Shown here piece by piece: positions 23,354 through 30,424 of a DNA stretch of 30,424 nt. The notes below the pieces were generated by a model. It searched no databases. It was not told the DNA's origin and saw nothing but the letters and a program-made list of their open reading frames with translations. Origin of the DNA: an uncultured Clostridia bacterium (lineage in GTDB: Bacteria; Bacillota; Clostridia; Christensenellales; Borkfalkiaceae); contig CAUHGY010000018.1 of the NCBI GenBank assembly GCA_959605945.1, positions 1-30,424 on the forward strand. The letters are read 5' to 3'. A program made the position numbers and the translations under genes. How positions within the stretch are numbered: position 1 is the first letter of the stretch; every line of letters begins with the position of its first letter.

Positions 23354-23791
23354 ATGGTATCATGCACGGAATTTATTCCTCTTTACAGCGAGTTGTTTAA
23401 ATATCTCGAAAAGAAAGGCGGCAAAAAAGAAGTTATGAAATATTGGGAAACGATATCGGACAGATACGTGGAGCCGCGGCTCGGAAAAGAGATTGAACAA
23501 AACGGGCTTAAAGGCTGCTGGAATTATTGGAACAAAAGCCTCAATGAAGAAGCCTGCGATTTTGTTATGGAATATGACGAAGAAAAGAACTTTTTTCTTA
23601 TCGATATGAAAGGCTGCCCGTCCAAGGGCATGCTGCTGAAACGCGCTTATACGGATCCGTATTACGACTACTGCGGGCATTGCGACGTGCTGTATAAGCG
23701 CTGCGCGGCAAAACACGGGGTGGAAATCACGTGCGATCTTTCCGAATGCGCACAGGCGAAATGTAAACTTTACGCAAGAAAAATCAAATAA
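23354..23791 (+). CDS. Small Cys-rich conserved-looking protein
   Basis: A 145-residue protein with ten Cys (4, 55, 68, 88, 107, 110, 117, 127, 132, 137), six of them in the last 40 residues (DYCGHCDVLYKRC ... CDLSECAQAKC), a likely metal or disulfide site. The N-terminus (CTEFIPLYSELFKYLEKKGG) is helical. I recall similar 140-150 residue proteins in Firmicutes metagenomes, unnamed. It has an AGGAG ribosome site and lies 15 bases after the previous gene and 8 before the next, so it is tightly built into the operon. Possibly distantly related to its upstream neighbour; function unknown. Confidence 0.6.
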   Translation: MVSCTEFIPLYSELFKYLEKKGGKKEVMKYWETISDRYVEPRLGKEIEQNGLKGCWNYWNKSLNEEACDFVMEYDEEKNFFLIDMKGCPSKGMLLKRAYTDPYYDYCGHCDVLYKRCAAKHGVEITCDLSECAQAKCKLYARKIK

Positions 23792-23799
23792 GGTTTATT

Positions 23800-25248
23800 A
23801 TGTATGATATCGGCAACGAAAGGATATTGTTTTTAGACGGCAATATTGCGGATAAAAAAAAGACGACCGCATTGTTTTCATACGGGCAGCTGTCGGAAAA
23901 ATCCGTTTGCATGGAGTTTACTGACGAGTGGGACAGGGAAGCAACATATTTTAACATCGTCGCAGAAGACGGTTTTTACAGAATGTATTATGTTGCGCTC
24001 AACAGACTGGACGGGCAGGGCAATCTTGTAGATCTCGGAGCCAAGGCTTATGTTGCCGCACTTGAAAGTACGGACGGAATACATTGGAACAAACCCGATT
24101 ACGGCGTTGTCGAGTACAGGGGCAGCAAACACAACAACCTTATAAACGCCGAAGCGTTCGATAATTTCTTTGTATATAAGGACGTCAATGAAAATTGCCC
24201 GCCGGAGAAAAAGTATAAAGCGCTGCATATGGGCTTTGACGGAGAAGCGTCGACTTCGCTCAGATGGAGTTACAGCGCCGACGGAATAAATTTTAAAGAA
24301 GGCGGAGTGATCGCGCGCGACGGCACGTTCGACAGCCTTAACACGCTGCATTACGATAAAAAACTCGGACGCTACGTCTGTTATTACCGCAATTTCCACA
24401 ATAGCGACGGCACGGATTTTAAAGGATTTAAAGACGTTCTCAACGCGGAAAACCGCGCCGTACGCGATATACGGGTTATTTTCAGCGATGATTTTGAAAA
24501 ATGGACCGCCCCTCGGCGAATAACTTATGACGACGGTTTCGATTATCAGCTGTATACCAACAATATACAAAGGTACTACAGGTCGCAGAGATATTATTTA
24601 GGTTTTCCCGAACGGTACACGGAAAAGAAAAAATGGGACAGGAATTTTGAAAATCTCTGCTGCAAGGAAAAGAGGCTTAACAGAATGAAGCTGCATCCCC
24701 GTCTGGGGCTGGCAATTACCGATCACATGTTTATCCATTCCACCGACGGCGTCAACTTTACGCGGATGAAAGAAGCGTTTTTTTATCCCGGCGCGGAAAA
24801 CGGCGTTTCATGGATATACGGCGATTCGAAATTCTGTTACGGAATGATCGAAACGGCAAACGAGATCGATTCGACAGGGGAGATTTCCATGTACGTTCCC
24901 ATGGGAACGTGGGGAAATGTTCCCGAAAAACTCGTCAGATACACTATCAGACAGGACGGATTCGCTTTTTATCATTCGGACGCCGCGACAAGGAAATTCG
25001 TATCCGAAGAATTTATTTTCAGCGGCAAAAGACTGTTTTTCAACATGTCTACTTCTTCGACGGGATTTGTGCAGGTCAAGATAAAAGACGGCGAAGGAAA
25101 CAGCATTGTCAGCGGAAAAATATTCGGCGATTCGTCCGAAAAAGAAATCTGGTTTGCAAAGGGTTCGCCGGAAAACTTTGCGGGAAAACCCGTGGTGATG
25201 GAAATAAAACTTAAGGAAAGTAAAGTTTATTCGTTCAGGTTTATTTAA
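23800..25248 (+). CDS. Glycosidase-like beta-propeller protein (GH32/43/sialidase type)
   Basis: A 482-residue protein. Repeated 'ESTDGIHWNKPD' (about 88-99), 'SYSADGINFKEG' (about 148-159), 'IFSDDFEKWTAPRRI' (about 226-240) and 'IHSTDGVNFTRMKE' (about 312-325) units mark the blades of a five-bladed-type propeller. A C-terminal beta-sandwich (about 395-482, SEEFIFSGKRLFFNMSTSST) resembles the domain that follows GH32 propellers. There is no signal peptide. Expected to cleave or bind a terminal sugar; which one cannot be said. It is coupled to the Cys-rich gene (8 bases) and to the NanA-like gene (11 bases). Confidence 0.6.
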   Translation: MYDIGNERILFLDGNIADKKKTTALFSYGQLSEKSVCMEFTDEWDREATYFNIVAEDGFYRMYYVALNRLDGQGNLVDLGAKAYVAALESTDGIHWNKPDYGVVEYRGSKHNNLINAEAFDNFFVYKDVNENCPPEKKYKALHMGFDGEASTSLRWSYSADGINFKEGGVIARDGTFDSLNTLHYDKKLGRYVCYYRNFHNSDGTDFKGFKDVLNAENRAVRDIRVIFSDDFEKWTAPRRITYDDGFDYQLYTNNIQRYYRSQRYYLGFPERYTEKKKWDRNFENLCCKEKRLNRMKLHPRLGLAITDHMFIHSTDGVNFTRMKEAFFYPGAENGVSWIYGDSKFCYGMIETANEIDSTGEISMYVPMGTWGNVPEKLVRYTIRQDGFAFYHSDAATRKFVSEEFIFSGKRLFFNMSTSSTGFVQVKIKDGEGNSIVSGKIFGDSSEKEIWFAKGSPENFAGKPVVMEIKLKESKVYSFRFI

Positions 25249-25259
25249 AAGGAGAAATT

Positions 25260-26150
25260 ATGGAAAAACAATTTACAGGCATGTATTCCGCTGTTTTCAG
25301 CGTATACGACGAAGATTTGAACGTCAAGAAACAGACGGTTAAAAAATTGGTGGATTACCAGCTCTCGGGCGGTCTTAAAGGCTTTTACGTCGGAGGGAAC
25401 ACGGGCGAATGTACCGTTCTTCCGGCAAAAACGAGAAAACAAATGCTGGAAAGCGTTATTGAATTCAATGAAGGGCGGGGGCAGATTATGGCGCATATCG
25501 GGGCAGGACATCTGTGCGAAGCTCTGGAACTGCTTGAACACGCCAATTCTTTCGATATCGATGCCGTGGCGTCGCTTCCGCCGTCTCTGCAAAAGTATTA
25601 CAGCGCAGAAGAAATCATAGAATATTACAAATTAATAGCAGATAAAAGCAAGCACCCGGTATACGCTTACGTGACGCCTGTTCTGAATTGCGATCTCACT
25701 TGGTTTGCTCGGAAAATTTCGGAAATAGACAACGTTGCCGGCATAAAAATTTCTATTTCCGACTATTATGCATTCGGCAAAATAGCGAAGATAAAAAACG
25801 GGGAGCTTAATTTGCTTAACGGGCCCGACGAAACGGTGCTGTGCGGTTTGGTCAGAGGCGCGGACGGAGCCATCGGCACAACGTATAACATAGCGCCCCG
25901 CACGGCTTGCAAAATTTACGACGCTTTTGTCGGCGGCGATATTAAAAGCGCCTGTAAATTTCAGGACACGCTTAACTCTTTCATCGATATTTTTATAGGT
26001 CATAATATAGCTTATTGGAAAGCCGCGCTGACGCTTGTCGGTTTTGATATGGGCTATACTGTCGCTCCCGCAAAACCGGTGACGCCCGAAGATATAAGTT
26101 TAATAGAAAGCAAACTCAAAGCCGCGGGTTTCTTCGACGTCGAGTGTTAA
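25260..26150 (+). CDS. DapA-superfamily aldolase, NanA-like
   Basis: A 296-residue TIM-barrel class I aldolase, most like N-acetylneuraminate lyase, which splits sialic acid into ManNAc and pyruvate in the cytoplasm. Visible features are GFYVGGNTGECTVL (41-54; GGNTGE replaces GGSTGE), Tyr137 in VYAYVTP, the Schiff-base Lys163 in AGIKIS, and LNGPDETVLCGLVRGADGAIG followed by TTYNI, which closely follows the NanA wording (NGxDE...GLxxGADGxIGSTYNI). The substitution in the GxTGE loop and the absence of nanE and nanK in the window leave room for another 2-keto-3-deoxy sugar acid. AAGGAG precedes its ATG. Confidence 0.78.
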   Translation: MEKQFTGMYSAVFSVYDEDLNVKKQTVKKLVDYQLSGGLKGFYVGGNTGECTVLPAKTRKQMLESVIEFNEGRGQIMAHIGAGHLCEALELLEHANSFDIDAVASLPPSLQKYYSAEEIIEYYKLIADKSKHPVYAYVTPVLNCDLTWFARKISEIDNVAGIKISISDYYAFGKIAKIKNGELNLLNGPDETVLCGLVRGADGAIGTTYNIAPRTACKIYDAFVGGDIKSACKFQDTLNSFIDIFIGHNIAYWKAALTLVGFDMGYTVAPAKPVTPEDISLIESKLKAAGFFDVEC

Positions 26151-26193
26151 GCTCCCGCCGCATAAAATTCGAAAAGCCGGAGAAAGAATATAT

Positions 26194-28659
26194 ATGATAA
26201 GGTTTCATCTGGTAAGCAACGCACATATAGATCCCGTCTGGCAATGGCGTATAGACGAAGGTATAGGCACGGCAATTTCCACGTTTTCCGCGGCGGCGGA
26301 TTTTTGCGAAGAATACGATAATTACGTATTTTGTCACAACGAGGCCGTTTTATATAAATGGATAGAAAAATTTTCGCCCGCTCTTTTTGAGAGAATACGG
26401 AAACTGGTACATCTGAAAAAATGGCATATAGCAGGCGGGTGGTATCTGCAGGCCGATTGCAACATACCGTCGGGCGAAGGACTTATCCGTCAGATAACCG
26501 AGGGGCTGAGATATTTTTCAGAGAAATTCGGGAACGATTTCGTGCGCCCGACAACCGTGACAAATTACGACTGCCCGGGTAATTCGCCAGGGATGTATCA
26601 GATTTTGAATGATCTGGGTTACGACAGCTTAATTTACATAAGAGGCGCCGACGCCCCGGATAAGCGCGGATTTTATCTTGAAGGGCCGAACGGAAAGGTG
26701 CTGGCATACAGGTCGTTTGAAGGTTACTGCACGCTCAAAGGCAAGGCCGACGAGCGCATAGAATTCGTGCTTAACGAATTGAAGGACCAGCCGCTGCAGA
26801 TGTGTTTGTGGGGTGTGGGAAATCACGGCGGCGGCGCGACGCGGCAGGATTTGGCAAAAATCGAAAAGCTAAGGGAGAAATATCCCGATGTTTTTTTCAT
26901 GCATTCTGTGCCCGAAGCGTATTTTGCCGAGCTTAAGAAGGAAAAAGGTCTGAAAACCTACACGGATATCGGAACGGCGAACGAGGGCACGTATTCTTCG
27001 GAATACGAAGTCAAAAAGCTTTACAATCGTCTGGAAAACGAATATTTCACGGCGGAGAGAATGGCGGCATTCTGCTTTATGGCGGGAAAGCGATATCCTG
27101 CCGAAAAACTGAAAAGCGCCGAGCTCGATATGTTGGAGGTCCAGTTTCACGACTCGGTCACCGGCACATCCATAAGGGAAGTCGAAGACGATCTCATAAC
27201 CAGACTGAGACACGGGCTCGCGGAAACGGAAGACGTCAGGATCGAAAGCGTGTTTTATCTGCTGAAAGGCGAAAAGCGCGCGGGCGACGGCGAATATCCG
27301 ATTTTTGTTATCAATCCGCATCCGTACGCGGTAGAGTCGGAAGTCGAGTGCGAACTCATGCTCGACGACCAGGGCTGGGATCTTGAAAACCGCCTGTATC
27401 CGCTTTTGTATGACGGCGAAAATCAGATTCCCGTTCAGCTTATAAGAGAGAGCAGCGACGTGCCGCTCGATTGGCGGAAGAAAATCGCTTTCAACGCTGC
27501 GGTGGGGCCGTTTTCCGTCAAAAGATACGGCTGTTATTTCAAGAGGGACAATAGCCTAAAACCCGTCTTTTGCGAAACGGGCGACGAAAATTACGTCTGC
27601 CTTAACGGCAAAAAGTCGGTTTTCAAAATAAATAAAAAGACGGGGCTTTTGGATTCATACTTAATAGAAGGAAAAGAATATCTCCGCAAGGACAGCGCCA
27701 AAATCAACATTATCGAAAATTCTTTCGATCCGTGGGGATTTGAATTTAACGGTTATAAGAAAAAAACAGGCGAATTCACTTTGATGAACGGCGGAGAAAT
27801 ACGCGAATTTCTCAACATAGCCGATAATATGACGGACGGCGTCAAAATAATTGAAGACGGGCCAATCAAGACGGCGGCGGAATGTTATTTCATACACGGA
27901 TTTTCGAGAGCGCGATTGACTTACACCGTTTATAAAAACGACGATATTCTGGATATAAAAATAGATTTGTATAACGCCGAAAAAGACAGTAAGGTAAAGA
28001 TAGCTTTCAACGGGGCGTGCGAAAACGCCGCTGCCGAAGGGAAAAGCATGTTTTGCAGATATGCGCTGAAAAATAACGGCGACGAATGCGCCGTGCAGGA
28101 TTATGTTCTGATGACAGACGGGGAATATGCGCTTTCGGTAATGACTTTCGGCACTTACGGCGCGGATTTTAAGGAAGGCTCGCTGAACTGCACCATGCTG
28201 TCCGGCTGTGCTTACAGTGCGGAACCTATTTTGGATTGGCAGGTTCTTCCGAACGACAGATTTACATACAGAATGGACCAGGGGGAAAGAAATTTCCGTT
28301 TTGTTCTGTTCGGCGGCCGTGCGGAAGAACTTAAAAGAGACATCGGCAGAAAAAGCCTTTGTTTGCGTCAGCCCATGCAGACGTTGAACTTTTTCCCAGT
28401 AGGGGAAAAGCGGCCGGTTTACCCGACGGTTTCGTTGTCGCATCCGTCGGCGGTAATGGAATGTCTGAAAGCGGAGCCCGACGGTTCTGTCGTCGTGCGC
28501 GTCTGCAATTCCGGCGATAAACCCATCGTTGCGAAAATGGAGATCGATATATTCGGAGTAAATAAAGATATCTCTTTGAAACCGTTCCAGTTCAAGACGT
28601 TTAAAATTTCCGGCAAATCGGCGGAAGAAACCGATGCCATGGGCGAGAAAAGAAAATGA
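26194..28659 (+). CDS. GH38 alpha-mannosidase
   Basis: An 821-residue zinc-dependent retaining alpha-mannosidase, expected in the cytoplasm because no signal peptide is seen. The GH38 landmarks are SNAHIDPVW (His11, Asp13 as zinc ligands), WHIAGGWYLQADCNIPSGE, TTVTNYDCPGNSPGMYQILN (Asp126 as likely nucleophile; the usual wording is PDSFG) and QFHDSVTGTSIREVEDD with a further zinc-ligand His. The C-terminal half is the usual beta-rich GH38 region (PVFVINPHPY-like segment at about 370). It would trim alpha-linked mannose from imported N-glycan-type oligosaccharides. It overlaps the next gene by four bases (ATGA). Confidence 0.9.
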   Translation: MIRFHLVSNAHIDPVWQWRIDEGIGTAISTFSAAADFCEEYDNYVFCHNEAVLYKWIEKFSPALFERIRKLVHLKKWHIAGGWYLQADCNIPSGEGLIRQITEGLRYFSEKFGNDFVRPTTVTNYDCPGNSPGMYQILNDLGYDSLIYIRGADAPDKRGFYLEGPNGKVLAYRSFEGYCTLKGKADERIEFVLNELKDQPLQMCLWGVGNHGGGATRQDLAKIEKLREKYPDVFFMHSVPEAYFAELKKEKGLKTYTDIGTANEGTYSSEYEVKKLYNRLENEYFTAERMAAFCFMAGKRYPAEKLKSAELDMLEVQFHDSVTGTSIREVEDDLITRLRHGLAETEDVRIESVFYLLKGEKRAGDGEYPIFVINPHPYAVESEVECELMLDDQGWDLENRLYPLLYDGENQIPVQLIRESSDVPLDWRKKIAFNAAVGPFSVKRYGCYFKRDNSLKPVFCETGDENYVCLNGKKSVFKINKKTGLLDSYLIEGKEYLRKDSAKINIIENSFDPWGFEFNGYKKKTGEFTLMNGGEIREFLNIADNMTDGVKIIEDGPIKTAAECYFIHGFSRARLTYTVYKNDDILDIKIDLYNAEKDSKVKIAFNGACENAAAEGKSMFCRYALKNNGDECAVQDYVLMTDGEYALSVMTFGTYGADFKEGSLNCTMLSGCAYSAEPILDWQVLPNDRFTYRMDQGERNFRFVLFGGRAEELKRDIGRKSLCLRQPMQTLNFFPVGEKRPVYPTVSLSHPSAVMECLKAEPDGSVVVRVCNSGDKPIVAKMEIDIFGVNKDISLKPFQFKTFKISGKSAEETDAMGEKRK

Positions 28660-29747
28660 AAAAAATCGAGAGCGGAGAATTTTTCTCGAATACATTTGCG
28701 GGAACGTGCAATAACAGCACGCTGCTTTTCGGCGAAAACAAAATAATTACGGCAAGAATATTTTACAGAGTTTCCGTCGGGGGAGAATTCGGATACAGGT
28801 TTTTTTTCTCTAATAACGTTTTCAGCACGTTTTACGACGGAAAGTTTTCCTATGCCAATCTGAAAGGCGGCAGGTTCAGAATTCTCTCTGCAAAAGCGGG
28901 TTGCTGTGATTGCGGTTATGGCAATTTCGGCGGCGAGGGACTTAAAGAGCTGACCTTTGACGGAAAAAACGGCAAACAGGTGGAAGAAGGCGAAGAGTTT
29001 TGGAGCGACAGCGTGACGCTGAACGTTCCGTCAAACGGTTACTTGGTTTTCGAGTGGACGGTATCGGGCAGCAAATTTCCGTATACGCCCGACAAAATAA
29101 TTCCCGGACAGGTGCTCGAAGGCGGCGTTTACGCGGAGAGCAGCGAATTTCCGCAGCCCTGCATGGTCGCGTGCGACAGGCCCGTGCAAAAAAGGGTCGT
29201 ATTTCTCGGAGACTCTATCACGCAGGGACTTGAAACGGAATTTGACGCGTATAAATTCTGGGTTGCCCGTATAGGCGAAAAAATAGCCGATAAGTGCGGT
29301 GTGTGGAATTTGGGGCTGGGGCACGGCAGAGCTCAGGATGCGGCGACTGACGGGGTATGGCTTGCAGCGGCAAAGAAAGGCGATTTCGTCAATATCTGTT
29401 TCGGCGTGAACGATATACTGCACGGCAGAACGGCAGAAAACATTGAAAACGATTTATCGTTCATTGTGGAAAAGCTTAGAGAAAACGGCGTTAAAACGGG
29501 CATTTTTACCGTTCCGCCTTTCAACTTTTCGGAGGCCGCCGAAAAAACGAGACTTGAAATCAACAGATTCATAACCCGAAAACTTTCCTGCCGAACCGAA
29601 TATGTTTTCGATTTTGCGGCGGCGCTCTGCGATCCTTCGGCGCCCGGCAAAACCGTTTACGGCGAACATCCCGGCAACGAGGGGTGCCGTGTGGCGGCGG
29701 AGAAGTTTCTGAGCGAAAAAAAGACGCTCCGAGCGATATTATCATAA
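28656..29747 (+). CDS. SGNH/GDSL-family esterase with N-terminal beta-sandwich
   Basis: A 363-residue protein. Residues 1-170 form a beta-rich domain; residues 178-363 are an SGNH hydrolase with VVFLGDSITQG (Ser187), CFGVNDIL (Asn252) and EHPGNEG (His338) as the block I, III and V residues. Such enzymes remove O-acyl groups from sugars, and in this setting a sialate or mannose O-acetylesterase is plausible. No signal peptide. Four-base overlap with the mannosidase gene indicates translational coupling. Confidence 0.82.
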   Translation: MKKIESGEFFSNTFAGTCNNSTLLFGENKIITARIFYRVSVGGEFGYRFFFSNNVFSTFYDGKFSYANLKGGRFRILSAKAGCCDCGYGNFGGEGLKELTFDGKNGKQVEEGEEFWSDSVTLNVPSNGYLVFEWTVSGSKFPYTPDKIIPGQVLEGGVYAESSEFPQPCMVACDRPVQKRVVFLGDSITQGLETEFDAYKFWVARIGEKIADKCGVWNLGLGHGRAQDAATDGVWLAAAKKGDFVNICFGVNDILHGRTAENIENDLSFIVEKLRENGVKTGIFTVPPFNFSEAAEKTRLEINRFITRKLSCRTEYVFDFAAALCDPSAPGKTVYGEHPGNEGCRVAAEKFLSEKKTLRAILS

Positions 29748-29762
29748 TTTAAGGAATCGAAT

Positions 29763-30424
29763 ATGAAAAGATCTGAAATCAACGCTATTTTAAAGCGAGC
29801 GGTCGCCTTTGCGAAAGAGAAGAATTTTCTGCTTCCGCCGTTTGCTTTCTGGAATGCGAAAGATTGGGCGGAAAAAGGCGAGGAGTTTAACGAAATCAGA
29901 GACAATATGCTGGGATGGGACATAACCGATTTCGGCAGCGGAGATTTTTCTAAGGTGGGGCTGCTTATGTTCACGCTGCGCAACGGCAATTTCAAAAATC
30001 CCGCGTACATAAAGAGCTACTGCGAAAAGATGCTTATTTCGGAAAAGGGACAGATAACGCCTTTCCATTTTCACTTCAAAAAGATGGAAGACATCATTAA
30101 CCGCGGCGGAGGGGTGCTTGCAATGCAGCTCTATAATTCCGCAGACGACGGAGGCTTTGCCGATACCGATGTAAAAGTAAGCCGCGACGGACGCAACTAC
30201 ACCGTAAAGGCCGGCAGCATCATAAAAATATATCCCGGCGAAAGCGTGACCTATTATCCGGGGATTTACCATCAGTTCTGGGCGGAAGAGGCCCCCGTGC
30301 TTATCGGAGAGGTCTCCAAGGTGAACGACGACAGGGTGGATAACAGATTTTATTCGGCGCCGGGAAGGTTTCCGGATATAGAAGAGGACGAGGAACCGCT
30401 TTATCTTCTCAGCATGGATTATCC
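29763..30424 (+). CDS. D-lyxose ketol-isomerase, last residues cut by window edge
   Basis: Interconverts D-lyxose and D-xylulose; enzymes of this family also turn D-mannose into D-fructose, which fits the mannosidase upstream. The 220 codons in view open with MKRSEINAILKRAVAFAKEK and contain the metal site FHFHFKKMEDIINRGGG (His102, His104, Glu109) and YYPGIYHQFW (His170), typical of PF07385. Known members have about 225-230 residues, so only a few are missing. Ribosome site TAAGGA. It lies 15 bases after the esterase; the operon continues off the right edge. Confidence 0.9.
   Translation, partial: MKRSEINAILKRAVAFAKEKNFLLPPFAFWNAKDWAEKGEEFNEIRDNMLGWDITDFGSGDFSKVGLLMFTLRNGNFKNPAYIKSYCEKMLISEKGQITPFHFHFKKMEDIINRGGGVLAMQLYNSADDGGFADTDVKVSRDGRNYTVKAGSIIKIYPGESVTYYPGIYHQFWAEEAPVLIGEVSKVNDDRVDNRFYSAPGRFPDIEEDEEPLYLLSMDY

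Noticed and set aside
27661..28695. A 344-codon minus-strand frame opposite the alpha-mannosidase
   Set aside because: It is a shadow of the GH38 gene, which has clear motifs, and has no ribosome site or recognisable domain.

Overview
The window looks like a chromosomal segment of a Gram-positive anaerobe of the Clostridia, probably an uncultured gut or animal-associated species. The grounds are low-to-moderate GC, strong Shine-Dalgarno sites, sigma-A type promoters, a CCA-encoding initiator tRNA, U-tailed intrinsic terminators, and a small protein ending PVQDADDL that I recall (not searched) from clostridial genomes. Genus cannot be read from the sequence.

Layout. (1) 1-747: 5' part of tilS, leftward. 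(2) 862-1336: promoter, tRNA-fMet, terminator, then a compact multi-hairpin element that carries a second copy of the last 21 nt of the tRNA gene and ends in a second strong terminator. (3) 1340-2945: an AT-rich insert holding an orphan C-terminal toxin-like reading frame with no normal start codon, followed by two small proteins that look like its immunity genes. (4) 3459-5225 (minus): a DNA methyltransferase fusing a cytosine-C5 domain to a beta-class amino (N6A/N4C) domain, with unusual residues in the C5 motifs and no restriction enzyme beside it. (5) 5295-6304: gene-free, with a promoter for the next gene. (6) 6305-7402: an Asp-box glycosidase-like beta-propeller. (7) 11549-7630 (minus): radC, gltX and an FAD-dependent oxidoreductase as one likely transcript. 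(8) 11684-14268: a PepV-like M20 dipeptidase, an amino-acid-kinase-fold protein and two tiny conserved-looking proteins. (9) 14513-30424: a rightward catabolic operon of about 15 kb, running off the right edge.

The operon encodes, in order, a GH106-like glycosidase, a BNR sialidase-like protein, a NagA-like deacetylase, a neutral-ceramidase-like metalloenzyme, an AraC-family regulator with a nine-G tract in its coding region, two small conserved proteins, a second beta-propeller glycosidase-like protein, a NanA-like aldolase, a GH38 alpha-mannosidase, an SGNH esterase and a D-lyxose (mannose) isomerase. None of these has an evident signal peptide and no transporter lies in the window. The simplest reading is cytoplasmic dismantling of imported, host-type oligosaccharides containing sialic acid or acylated sugars, HexNAc and mannose. 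The substrate assignment is inference; the family assignments come from motifs visible in the translations.

Most worth a second look: the tRNA-derived three-hairpin element, the startless toxin with two immunity-like genes, the C5/amino methyltransferase fusion with altered motifs, two genes (tilS, radC) whose promoters end right at the start codon, the G9 tract in the regulator, and the transporterless sialo/manno-glycan operon containing a ceramidase-like enzyme.
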